From the NCBI GenBank assembly GCA_963758945.1, contig CAVWXY010000011.1, positions 186,001-250,000 of the forward strand: 64,000 bases of DNA, written 5' to 3'. Positions 36,147 to 45,286 of this stretch are shown one piece after another. How positions within the stretch are numbered: position 1 is the first letter of the stretch; every line of letters begins with the position of its first letter. The stretch comes from VAZQ01 sp963758945 (GTDB lineage Bacteria > Pseudomonadota > Alphaproteobacteria > Rhizobiales > Xanthobacteraceae). Position numbers and translations under genes: made by a program. The notes under the pieces were generated by a model that did not search any database, was not told the DNA's origin, and saw nothing but the letters and a program-made list of their open reading frames with translations.

Positions 36147-36575
36147 TCACGTCCATCCCGGCTCGCGATCAAGAAAAACTTTCGCCCAGCGTTCGAGCGA
36201 CAGCAGCGAGAAGAGCCGCTTTGCGCACACACCGCAGCTGTGCAGCGCGCGTTGTTCCCGTGCAGCCTCCCAACGGAACCAGCCGCGCCGGCGTACGGCT
36301 CCGTCGGACAGGCAGTGGCCGATCAGCTCCTTGGGCGGTCCTCGCTGGATGGAGGTCTCGATAGGGATATAAAGCGCACTTTTAACGTGACGGCGCACCA
36401 GGTCGGACAAGAGGGACATGGGGACAACAATGGGATAGCCCAGTGGTCCATCGAGCGGCCGGACAATGCGTTGCAATTGCGCGCCGGAGCAGTCGAAACC
36501 ATGGCCGTTCGGTCCGCGATTTCGGATCGTAGCCGTGCGGATAGCCAAACCGGCGTTGTCGTCGATGCCGCACAT
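36147..36575 (-). pseudogene. Asparagine-synthase-like gene with large internal deletion
   Basis: ATG 36575 gives MCGI, the Cys2 start of class II glutamine amidotransferases, then IRNRGPNGHGF as in their HRGPDG motif. It then jumps to sequence typical of the C-terminal end of asparagine-synthase-like proteins (VRRHVKSALYIPIETSIQRG, CLSDGAVRRRGWFRWEA, LFSLLSLERWAKVFLD). Only 142 residues remain of roughly 600. No synthetase domain is present. The neighbouring methyltransferase starts four bases after its stop. The assignment of the short N-terminal part is less sure than the C-terminal part. Confidence 0.5.
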
Positions 36576-36599
36576 GGATGACGCGTCCAACTCTGCTCG

Positions 36600-38605
36600 C
36601 TATTGACTGTTCGGCACGATCTTCCAGGCATTTCCCTGAGTCCGGCGGCACGCGACCTCGGGCGGGTTGGTCGGGCCGCCTTGGGCGAGATCATAGGAAA
36701 TCAGGACTCGGCCCATTGGGATTCTCCGGCTGATAACGGGTGACTTTAATCCACGGCGGAGGGTTTGCGAGATCGCGCGAGAGGTACGCCGGATTATTCC
36801 CGCCATCCGGGAGAATAAAGCTGTAGCCTTGCGCACAGAACCACCGCCATCGCTCCTCTTCCGTACTGCCGGGGAAGGCGACAGTCCGATGGTTGTACGA
36901 GCACTGGATGAGATCCGCGCGCAGATAATACTTGAAACTCGAGAACGACAATACGCGCGCGCCTTCCGGGGCCACCCGATTGATCACGTCCATTGGGGCA
37001 CACCATTGCAGGCCGCGGTCGCAGGGCTGCGCGAGCCCGAAGGCTATCCTCGCTGTCTCCCAAGGAAAGAAATAGAGTCCGGTGGAGAAGTGTCGCGGTG
37101 ATGTAGAGGGTTGCAAAACAGGCCGCAATGACGGCCACGCCCAGGGCGCACGGCCGAAACCAGCGCTTGGTGACGTGCTCAGCTGCCGCGGCTGCGAGCG
37201 GAATGCACAATAGCAGGACCGGCAGAAGGTAGCGGGTAACGACCTTGTCCCCCTGAAAGCCCGCCCAGCCGGCAATCGCGACCCAGGCGGCCGCCGTGAC
37301 GGCTGTCAATGGGCTTCGCCGGTACGTTTCGGGTCGTCGGAGGAACAGTGCGAGGGGGAGGAACGCCAATACGAGGACAGAGAGCTGGCCGTATTGCGCG
37401 AAGTATTCGCCAAACGTTAGGACGAAAGGGTACAAGAAACGAATATGTGATACGGTGGTCGCGTCGTACCAGCGCTCGCGCATCAGCCAGTCTATATTGG
37501 TCGTGCCGAGCGGTGCCAATGGCGCACCGAGCAACACCCCGTTCTTGATGAATTGCGGCGCGAGCCCGATCAACACGAAAACACTAAAGATCAGACCAGC
37601 GGAGATAAGAGGCAGCAGGGATCGGGTGGTCAGCTTTTCCCAGCGCCGCCGCAACCGGATCTCGGCAGGCGCGTAGGTCCAGAGCAACAGAACGGCACTC
37701 GCCATCCCGAGGCAGAAGGCAAGGACCAGCTTGGCCGTGATCGCGAACCCGGCGAGAAGGCCTGCTACCATCAAGTCACTGCGCGGCAAAGACACAAAGT
37801 CGCGGCTTGGAATGAGAAAATACAACGATGCAAGACCAAGTGCCGATGCGATAAGATCGACCTTGCCCTCGCCGACCCAGCTCATAGCCGCGGTGGTCGA
37901 GGCAAGTGCCGCGACCGCGACGATCCTCCCGCGCAGGCCGATCCCCGTCTTTTGGCAAGCTCCAATGAGCACAGCAGCGATGGCAAAAAAGACCGGCCAC
38001 GTGATCATCTGCGCGGCATCGTCGTTGCCGATCTGCATCAGCACTGCATAGGTCATCTCTCCGAGCACACCGAAATACTCGTTGCCAGGCTGGAACCAGT
38101 TGCGCTCGAGCATGCCTGACGCGGCAGCAATTTTTGAAACCATCATATGCAATGCGAGCGAGTTGCCGGAAAGCGGCCGGCCCAGCGCAGCGAAGGTGAA
38201 AACCATCGATGCCAACGCCGCGAGCAGAAGCACTCGAATGCTCAGACGCTCCCGGCGCAACGAAATTCGGATATCGCGAAATTCGCCGACCAGAGCGCGC
38301 CGCTGCTGCCACCCGAGCACCGCTGCGGCGACCAGCATCAGCCCGAGCGTGGAATAGACCACTGGTCGTATCAGCAGTCCTGCCAGGGCGAGGAGCACCC
38401 AAAACTGGCCAAGAAGCCCGAGTCCAAGCACGCTGGCGAGTCCCAGATATGCGGATGGCGAATTGTCGTTCTCCGCAGGAGGGTGGCTGGCGAGCAGCCG
38501 AAGGACCAGCAACCCGGCCCCGAGGCACGCCAGACAATAGACCGTGAGGGCGGGCCAGAACGCCCAGTTCCAGCTCAGCGCGATTGCCAGCGACTGAAGG
38601 CTCAT
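36600..38605 (-). pseudogene. Multi-pass membrane protein, GT-C-like, two frameshifts (left cassette copy)
   Basis: From ATG 38605 the protein matches the intact paralogue at 41660-43666 along its length: LSGNSLALHMMVSKIAAASG, NWFQPGNEYFGVLGEMTYA, IRFLYPFVLTFGEYFAQYGQ and DKVVTRYLLPVLLLCIPLAA. Near 37080 the frame shifts, continuing as PMDVINRVAPEGARVLSF and YYLRADLIQCSY. A second shift near 36715 leads to LISYDLAQGGPTNPPEVACR and a stop at 36600. Rebuilt length is about 668 codons, the same as the paralogue. The start overlaps the stop of the small TM gene (ATGA). Two indels make it nonfunctional unless they are sequencing errors. Confidence 0.82.
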
Positions 38606-38814
38606 TGGGCGGGGGGGCTACGCGGTTTGCTCAAATGCCCGCGCACCCAGTGACTGAGGTCGATGAGCCGAATGCCCGTAGCCGCCTCAACCTGAAGCGC
38701 CGAGGGCGCCATCAGCACGATCCACTGGAGGAATATGAGGGCACTTATCCATACCACCACGGCCGCTGCGTAGGTGGCCCGCAAGATGCGTCCGAAATTG
38801 ACAACGCGTAGCAT
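38602..38814 (-). CDS. Small single-TM protein, partner of the GT-C-like gene (left cassette)
   Basis: 70 residues from ATG 38814 (MLRVVNFGRILRATYAAAVV). One membrane helix (YAAAVVVWISALIFLQWIVL) is followed by an amphipathic tail (ATGIRLIDLSHWVRGHLSKP). It aligns with the 62-residue protein at 41475-41663: VWISALIFLQW with VWMVLIAFLDW, and a shared ...TG..L..L...... tail. In both copies the stop overlaps the start of the large membrane protein, which argues for a coupled pair. Confidence 0.68.
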   Translation of the reverse strand: MLRVVNFGRILRATYAAAVVVWISALIFLQWIVLMAPSALQVEAATGIRLIDLSHWVRGHLSKPRSPPAQ

Positions 38815-39047
38815 GCAGCGCTCCAAATCGTTCAAATTGCGGATCCGCGGCGTTCCCCAGGCGCGTCCGTGACATTCCGCACAAATACCTACAGCAACAT
38901 TGGCGGCAGGCCCCAATCCCCCGAGCTCTTGGCCCTCTATCCACTGTCCGATATAAGGTCAAGGATACCAGGGGGCGGGCTTGCCGGAGCATTGACGATC
39001 CGCCGGACTTTGCAGCCTCCGCAATGAATTGTAGCGGGACCGACGAT

Positions 39048-41225
39048 ATGAAGGCCGTGCTTCAGAACTTCAAGACCGGCGAGATGGAACTCGCGAACGT
39101 GCCGCCACCGGCGCTGCGGCCGGGTGGTGTCATCGTGCGCAACGTCGCTTCGCTGGTCAGCGCCGGCACCGAAAAGGCGGTCATCGAACTCGCGAAAATG
39201 AATCCACTGCAAAAGGCGCGGGCCCGCCCCGATCTCGTCCGAAAGGTCCTCAACAAGGCAGGACAGGAGGGATTGCTCGAAACCGCGCGCATCGTGCGCA
39301 ACCTTGTGAGTACGCCGCTGCCACTCGGCTATTCCTGCGCCGGCGTGGTCGAGGCGGTTGGCGCCGGTGTCACCGATCTCCAGCCGGGCGAGCGCGTCGC
39401 CTGTGCGGGGCTCAACTTCGCCAATCATGCCGAAGTCGTCTTCGTTCCCCGCAATCTGACCGCTCCGATCCCCGAGCCGGTGACCTTCGCCGACGCAGCG
39501 TTCGTCACGGTCGGCGCGATCGCCCTGCACGGCGTACGACAGGCAATGCTCAATCTCGGCGAGACGGTTGTGGTGCTCGGCCTCGGGCTTGTGGGGCAAT
39601 TGACCGCCCAGATCTGCGCCGCCGCCGGATGCCGCGTATTCGGGATCGACATCGATCCTGCAAAGGTCGCGCTCGCGAAGCAATGCGGCGCACATGACGG
39701 TGCGATCTCTGACGGAAACGTCGCGGCGGCGGTTCGGAAGTTCTCGCGCGGCGGCGGTGCCGATGCCGTACTGATCACGGCAAGCACGAAATCGAGCGCG
39801 CCTGTCGTTCTTGCGCCCGACCTGTTGCGCGATCGTGGGCGCGTGATCGTGGTTGGCGACGTCGGTATGGAAATCTCGCGGCGTGCCTATTACGAGAAGG
39901 AGATTGATGTTCGTATGTCGCGCTCATACGGGCCCGGCCGCTATGACCCGACGTACGAAGAGCAGGGCCGCGACTATCCGCTCGCGTACGTGCGCTGGAC
40001 CGTGAACCGAAACATGGAGGCGTTTCTCGACCTCGTCGCCACCGGACGGGTACGACTCGCAGCTCTTGTTTCGCATCGGTTCCCGATCGAGCATGCCGAA
40101 AGCGCCTATGCGCTGCTGTCCGGTGAAACCAAGGAGCCCTACATCGGCATTGTGTTGTTATATGACCAGGCTATTCCGCAGCCGACCTCCGTCGCCGTTG
40201 CTCCGACGCCCGTTCTCCATTCCGCGCCACGCGGGAGCCCCGTTCGCTTTGGCATCATCGGCGCGGGCCAGCTTGCTCAGGGCATCCTGCTGCCGCGCCT
40301 TAAAAAAGTTCCTGGAGTCGTCATCAATTCCGTGGTCACTGGCCAGGGCCTGACCGCACTCTCCGTCGCGCGCAAATATGGCGCGAAGGTCTGTACGTCG
40401 GACTACCGCGAGGTGTTGGCCTCGCCCGACGTCGACGCCGTGCTCATTGCGACCCGCCACCACCAACATGCTGCAATGACGGCTGAGGCGCTACGCGCCG
40501 GTAAGCATGTCTTCGTCGAGAAGCCGCTCGCCATCGACGAGGCCGGGCTAGCGACGGTTGTCGATGCGCACGCCGCCGCGCCGCAATCCCAACTCATGGT
40601 CGGCTTCAACCGGCGCTTTTCGCCGTTGGCGGCAATGCTCGCGCACCGTATGCGTGGGGAGCGGTTGATTATAACCTACCGCGTCAATGCCGGCCCGATC
40701 CCGGCGACGCACTGGGTGCAGGATCCCGCCGTCGGCGGCGGACGCATCGTCGGCGAGGTATGCCATTTCATCGACCTCATGCAGTTTCTTGCCGGCAGCG
40801 CCCCTGTCGAGGTGTGCGCCAGCGCGGTCGGCGGTGCGGCGCTGCCGGGTGATCCAGACAACGTCTTGATCCAGATTCGCTTCGCTGACGGTTCGGTTGG
40901 TTCTATCGCCTACATCTCGACCGGCGATGCGAGCTATCCGAAGGAACGGATTGAGGTGTTCGGCGGCGGGAGAGTGGGCGTCATCGACAACTGGCGCGCG
41001 CTGGAAATCCGGGAGAACGGCCGCAAGTCTGGCAAGCGGCTGCTGCTATCCTCAGCCAAGGGCCATACGGAGGAGCTCGCGGCCTTCGTCGAGTTGATCC
41101 GCACGGGCGCCCCTGCAATCGCGTTCGATAGCCTCGTCGCGACCACGCGCACCGCCTTCACTGTCCAGCAGGCGCTCCGCACCGGCCGGCCCTCCTTGAT
41201 CGGTCCCGAACCGGAGCCTGTGTGA
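39048..41225 (+). CDS. Two-domain oxidoreductase: zinc-type (MDR) dehydrogenase fused to Gfo/Idh dehydrogenase
   Basis: 725 residues from ATG 39048 (MKAVLQNFKTGEMELANVPP); an upstream ATG at 39024 adds eight. Residues about 1-365 are an MDR-family dehydrogenase: SAGTEKAV, PLGYSCAGVVEAVG, NAD site VVVLGLGLVGQLTAQICAAA. Residues about 385-725 are a Gfo/Idh domain: VRFGIIGAGQLAQGILLPRL, HVFVEKPLAID, FNRRFSPLA and GGGRIVGEVCHFIDLMQFLA. Such two-domain proteins are known from exopolysaccharide and lipopolysaccharide clusters, often with heparinase-like genes; the chemistry is not settled. It lies between two inverted copies of a membrane-protein cassette. Confidence 0.88.
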   Translation: MKAVLQNFKTGEMELANVPPPALRPGGVIVRNVASLVSAGTEKAVIELAKMNPLQKARARPDLVRKVLNKAGQEGLLETARIVRNLVSTPLPLGYSCAGVVEAVGAGVTDLQPGERVACAGLNFANHAEVVFVPRNLTAPIPEPVTFADAAFVTVGAIALHGVRQAMLNLGETVVVLGLGLVGQLTAQICAAAGCRVFGIDIDPAKVALAKQCGAHDGAISDGNVAAAVRKFSRGGGADAVLITASTKSSAPVVLAPDLLRDRGRVIVVGDVGMEISRRAYYEKEIDVRMSRSYGPGRYDPTYEEQGRDYPLAYVRWTVNRNMEAFLDLVATGRVRLAALVSHRFPIEHAESAYALLSGETKEPYIGIVLLYDQAIPQPTSVAVAPTPVLHSAPRGSPVRFGIIGAGQLAQGILLPRLKKVPGVVINSVVTGQGLTALSVARKYGAKVCTSDYREVLASPDVDAVLIATRHHQHAAMTAEALRAGKHVFVEKPLAIDEAGLATVVDAHAAAPQSQLMVGFNRRFSPLAAMLAHRMRGERLIITYRVNAGPIPATHWVQDPAVGGGRIVGEVCHFIDLMQFLAGSAPVEVCASAVGGAALPGDPDNVLIQIRFADGSVGSIAYISTGDASYPKERIEVFGGGRVGVIDNWRALEIRENGRKSGKRLLLSSAKGHTEELAAFVELIRTGAPAIAFDSLVATTRTAFTVQQALRTGRPSLIGPEPEPV

Positions 41226-41474
41226 GTCACGCGCAAGCGAATGCCGCAAGCTGGACTACGGTTCTGCTACGGCCAGGCGGGCGTGCGATACACCCTTCCT
41301 ACCGCAATTGCGCTCTCGGGCTGGATTGGCCGCTCACCGGGCGGCGGCATCTGGCCTTCGTTCGGTGCCCCGGCTGCGCCAGTTCGCGGCAGCGAAGATC
41401 GTAGACGGATTCGCCTCGCTGTATGACGTCACGGACAATCCGATCGGGAAAAATTTACACCGGCACGCGGGAAT

Positions 41475-41663
41475 ATGAGTGTGCTTCGCCGAAGAACCCT
41501 TGCCATTGCCATCCTGGTCTGGATGGTACTGATCGCCTTTCTGGACTGGCTCACCATGATGCCAGGCTTGGTAAGCCGGGTTTCTGACCGTACCGGCGTC
41601 CCAATCGTGGCAGTGAGGGATCGATTTCACAAAATGATGTCCGCCCCTCTGCACGCCCCATGA
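41475..41663 (+). CDS. Small single-TM protein, partner of the GT-C-like gene (right cassette)
   Basis: 62 residues: MSVLRRRTLAIAILVWMVLI is the start of one membrane helix, then FLDWLTMMPGLVSRVSDRTG and a basic tail (AVRDRFHKMMSAP). Its stop overlaps the ATG of the large membrane protein by four bases (ATGA). The left cassette has the same arrangement. The conserved pairing suggests an accessory subunit of the large protein. Confidence 0.7.
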   Translation: MSVLRRRTLAIAILVWMVLIAFLDWLTMMPGLVSRVSDRTGVPIVAVRDRFHKMMSAPLHAP

Positions 41664-43666
41664 CCATGCTGAATGCGCTGTCGCATCTTGCGACCTGGAG
41701 CGTCGAGTTCTTCTCGGGCCTCGCTCTCTATTGTCTTGCCTGCCTCGGCTGCGGCCTTGCCGCCTTCAGCATCGAATCGGAGCCCAGCGACGAGCAGCCT
41801 GCATATTTCGTACTGGCGGTTTCCTTTCTCTTCGGGCTCGGTGCATTGGCACAGCTGTGGATGCTGCTGGCCTTGGCCGGGCTAATGCGAATGGTGTTTG
41901 TCGCTCCGGTCGTCATCGCGATGGCTATCATCGCGGTGGTTTGGGGCGCCCGACACGCCACCCTGCTTCGGCAACGGGCCACGATGCTCGTCTCCGCGCT
42001 CCGCAAGGAGCGGCTCGGCATCCGCCTGCTTGCCCTTGCCGTCGCGCTCTGGATCGCGTTTGGCCTCACGAGCTTCGGGCGCATGATGTCCGGCGACAAC
42101 CTCGCTCTTCACATGTTGATCCCAAAGATGGTCGCCGCGTCCGGGGCCTTGGACAGGGAGTGGTTTCAGGCCGCCAACGAGTTCTACGGCCTGCTCGGCG
42201 AGATGACCTATGCCGCGCTGATGCTGCTGGCCAACGAGGATGTGGCCCAGGTCTTCACCTGGACCGCGAACCTCGCCGGCGCGATGGCCCTGGTGGGAAT
42301 TTGCGACAGGGCCGGTCTCGGCTTGCGCGGGAAGATTTTCGCCCTCGCGATGATGTTCTCGAGCACAGCCGTCCTGGCATGGATCGGTGAGGGCAAGATC
42401 GAGTTGTTTGGGTCCTCGCTCGGGCTTGCCGGCATCTCCCTGCTCGTGCCGTTCCGCAGCGGAGCTCCGATTGCCCGGCGCGATCTGGTGATCGCGGGCC
42501 TCCTCGTCGGCTTTGCCATCACCTGCAAACTCATTCTCGGCCTTTGTCTCGCCGTCATAGCGGCCATTCTGCTTGGCTGGACCTTGTTCGGTGAGGCGCT
42601 CGCCAGCCTGCGCGCCCGAGTGTCGCTGGTTCGAGTACCCGTGGTTCCGGCCATCGTTTCGAGCTCAATCTTCGGCTTCTTTGTGCTCGTCGGTCTCGCG
42701 CCGCATTTCGTGAAAAACGGCGTGCTGCTCGGCATGCCGTTCGCGCCGCTTACCTTCGGTGGACAGCAGACCCCGTTGTTCATTGATGAGCGCTGGTACG
42801 GGCCCGAGACGGTTGCCCACATTCGTCTTCTGTATCCTTTCGTCCTGACGTTCGGCGAGTACTTCGCGCAGTATGGGCAGCTGTCGGCCCTGGTCCTCGG
42901 CTGTCTACCGCTCACGCTTTTTCTGCGTCGACCGGAGCGGCTGGCTTTGAGTCCCTTGACCGCCATTTCGGTTGCCGCCTTCGCCGCCATTGCGATCTGG
43001 GCCGTCATTTACAGAGACAAGGTAGTCACGCGTTATTTTCTGCCTGCTCTACTGCTTTGCATACCTCTCGCGGCCCGAGCGGCCGAGAATGCCACCGCCC
43101 GGTGTTTTCGTCCGCGCTATCTCGGAGTTGCGGTGATCGGTTTTGCCTTCGCAGTGCTCTCGATGACCGTGAGCTTTTCGATACGTGCCTATTTCGACAC
43201 ATCGAAGGCGCTCAAGGTCATGCTGGGCACGGCCTCGCCGTGCGAGCGGGCACGGGAGTGGTGCCGCCCGATGGAGGAGGTGAACCAGGCGGCGCCTAAA
43301 GGCGCGCGCGTGCTGACGGTCTCTACCTATAAGTACTACCTGCGACCCGACCTTGCACAATGCAGCTACGACGTGGCCCTCGCCTTTTTTGGGAATTCAA
43401 CGCTTCAGCGCTGGCAATCGTTCTATGCGAACGCATATAGCATCATCCTTCCCGATTACATCGGAAACCCCACCTCGTTGCGGGAGGATCTGGCCAATCC
43501 TCCAGACTGGGTCATTTTGCGCCGCGATGCGCCAAATGACCCGCTCGGCCCGATCTGGGTCAGCTACGACCTGACCAAGCCAGGAAGCCCGCAACGGCCC
43601 CCGGACGTCACTTGTAAGAACATTCGCGGGGACTACTGGCGTCCGGTGCGGACGGGCGCTCACTGA
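41660..43666 (+). CDS. Multi-pass membrane protein, GT-C glycosyltransferase- or polymerase-like (right cassette)
   Basis: 668 residues with about 12 hydrophobic segments in the first 520 residues and a soluble periplasmic-type C-terminal domain. Conserved between the two copies are SGDNLALHMLIPKMVAASGA, REWFQAANEFYGLLGEMTYA, WIGEGKIELFGSSLGLAGIS, LLYPFVLTFGEYFAQYGQLS, and the tail motifs GARVLTVSTYKYYLRPDLAQ and LREDLANPPDWV. The topology and the acidic residues in the first large loop resemble GT-C enzymes (ArnT/PMT type) that use polyprenyl-phosphate sugars. I do not recognise an exact family; a Wzy-type polymerase is an alternative. Confidence 0.68.
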   Translation: MTMLNALSHLATWSVEFFSGLALYCLACLGCGLAAFSIESEPSDEQPAYFVLAVSFLFGLGALAQLWMLLALAGLMRMVFVAPVVIAMAIIAVVWGARHATLLRQRATMLVSALRKERLGIRLLALAVALWIAFGLTSFGRMMSGDNLALHMLIPKMVAASGALDREWFQAANEFYGLLGEMTYAALMLLANEDVAQVFTWTANLAGAMALVGICDRAGLGLRGKIFALAMMFSSTAVLAWIGEGKIELFGSSLGLAGISLLVPFRSGAPIARRDLVIAGLLVGFAITCKLILGLCLAVIAAILLGWTLFGEALASLRARVSLVRVPVVPAIVSSSIFGFFVLVGLAPHFVKNGVLLGMPFAPLTFGGQQTPLFIDERWYGPETVAHIRLLYPFVLTFGEYFAQYGQLSALVLGCLPLTLFLRRPERLALSPLTAISVAAFAAIAIWAVIYRDKVVTRYFLPALLLCIPLAARAAENATARCFRPRYLGVAVIGFAFAVLSMTVSFSIRAYFDTSKALKVMLGTASPCERAREWCRPMEEVNQAAPKGARVLTVSTYKYYLRPDLAQCSYDVALAFFGNSTLQRWQSFYANAYSIILPDYIGNPTSLREDLANPPDWVILRRDAPNDPLGPIWVSYDLTKPGSPQRPPDVTCKNIRGDYWRPVRTGAH

Positions 43667-44192
43667 CGCATCCGGAGCAAGATTTGAAGTGGGGATCATC
43701 GCGACTTGGGTGCCGGGAACGGGGCGTAAGCGCGCCGTCGCCGAGAGCTGATGAGGAGTTGGCGGCTCCTGGCGAGTTCGCGGTTGACCATCCGCGCCGC
43801 ACCATGCTTACAAGGCCGCGGCTGAGGCCCCTGAGCGTCTTCTTCCGCAGGAGGCAGGTCCTCGACCTGCCCGCGCTTTGGCTTAGCCAAACCGCGAGGG
43901 CATGATTCACTTCTGCTCGGGCACCTGGTCACTACGGCAACTTTTCTGGGGAGGATCGAGCCAATCCTGCCAGATCCAACCATAGTTGGTGCAGGCACTC
44001 ACCGTGAACGCCAGGCAGCAGTAACCAACACGCAGTAAGCAAATGGCGACGCGTCATACCCCAAATATGCCCGCAACGCCTGCGGTTTGCGGGGGCCTTT
44101 CAATCACAGTTTCACCCCCGCTCTATCCGGCCGTGATGGATTTTCCGTCCGCCCGCGATCAGATAGCCGACGCAAGGCGTGTTCTCCGTTGA
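43667..44192. other. Gene-poor stretch between the right cassette and the FkbM gene
   Basis: About 525 bases. Short frames on both strands (for example plus 43684-43905, ending SVFFRRRQVLDLPALWLSQT) are not recognisable. The two flanking genes converge, so terminators are expected, but I see no strong hairpin followed by T residues. Confidence 0.4.
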
Positions 44193-45074
44193 TTATCGGC
44201 GCAATAGCAGATTCGTCTGCTGACGCTGCCCGCTCGCTCCAATGTGCGTCAGCAGCCATTCCTCGTCCACTGGCCGCTCATCACCATCATCCGGCAGATC
44301 GTAGAAGGCAAAGCCCATGCTGCGTAGGTCTGCGAGATAGTCCGGCGGTGCTGTGCCGGCGTTTACAAGCGCGGCTGGCGCGTATTCCAGCATCAAAACG
44401 ACATCACGATTCTCATCGAGCACGCGTCGCATACCCTTGAGCGCCAACTGTTCCGCGCCCTGCACATCGACTTTGATGAAATCAACTCGCGAGCCCGTGA
44501 CGAAATGATGATCCAGCGCGACGCAGGGCACGAGAATTGTCTCTCGCAATGGTCCGGCCATGGCTACACCAGCGACGCGGTTATCGCTGTCTCCGCTGCA
44601 GCACAAATGCAGTTCGACCCAGCCGCTATAGTCCATGACTGCCGCAGGTACGGCTTGAACGTTTCGGTAACTGTTGATCGCAATATTCGCGCTCAACAGG
44701 CCGAAAGCCAGCGGCGCTGGCTCGAAAGCAATCACCCTGCCGTTAGGGCCAACTTGACGGGCAAACAGCAATGTCAACAGGCCAACATTGGCGCCCACAT
44801 CCACGGCCACTTGGCCGGGACGGAGATGGCGGTGCAACGCTCTGATCTCGCCGCCTTGCTCATCCAGCCGCACTCCCTTGAGCGGCCATAGCGGTAGGCC
44901 CAGATCGTCGGGATTTGCGTACATCCGATGCCCGAAGACATCAGGAACGAACCGACGATTCCAGAGCGCCGTCGGTTCGGAATCCGCCGTCCGAAGGAGG
45001 CGATCGTAGGTTGCCGTCCGAATCAGGCGGACGCGAAGCGGCGCAAGAAGAGCATTAATGACGTTAGCAAGCAC
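44193..45074 (-). CDS. FkbM-family methyltransferase
   Basis: 293 residues. The SAM site is VAVDVGANVGLLTLLFARQV, followed by RVIAFEPAPLAFGLLSANIA, and the family-specific DFIKVDVQGAEQLALKGMRR. The C-terminus reads PDYLADLRSMGFAFYDLPDD. FkbM enzymes O-methylate sugars or other small acceptors and are common in polysaccharide clusters. It points the same way as the glycan operon but is separated from wecB by 212 bases and a hairpin. Confidence 0.88.
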   Translation of the reverse strand: MLANVINALLAPLRVRLIRTATYDRLLRTADSEPTALWNRRFVPDVFGHRMYANPDDLGLPLWPLKGVRLDEQGGEIRALHRHLRPGQVAVDVGANVGLLTLLFARQVGPNGRVIAFEPAPLAFGLLSANIAINSYRNVQAVPAAVMDYSGWVELHLCCSGDSDNRVAGVAMAGPLRETILVPCVALDHHFVTGSRVDFIKVDVQGAEQLALKGMRRVLDENRDVVLMLEYAPAALVNAGTAPPDYLADLRSMGFAFYDLPDDGDERPVDEEWLLTHIGASGQRQQTNLLLRR

Positions 45075-45244
45075 TCTGAAACCTTAACCGGGATACAGGG
45101 CAACGCCGCCCGCCGAATCAGGCGATCATACAAAAAGATCAGAACCTAGTCCGTCGAGGGGGCTTTCGGTCTGGTCATGCCAGTCGTGCTCACGGCTGCG
45201 TCAACCCCGTCCTGAGCATTTATGGCGGCGAAAGGCAGTGGGGC

Positions 45245-45272
45245 GTGGGTTTTCTGAACGCAGAAAACCCAC
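45245..45272 (-). terminator. 12-bp perfect hairpin after wecB
   Basis: GTGGGTTTTCTG (45245-45256) and CAGAAAACCCAC (45261-45272) pair perfectly with a 4-base loop. It begins 14 bases past the wecB stop on the transcript side. No T run follows on the minus strand, so it may be a weak terminator, a mRNA-end stabiliser or a protein site. Confidence 0.55.
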
Positions 45273-45286
45273 TCGCTGACTATACG

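Noticed and set aside
41222..41404. Short plus-strand frame directly after the two-domain oxidoreductase
   Set aside because: Starts with an overlapping GTG but has no recognised motif and an unconvincing composition.
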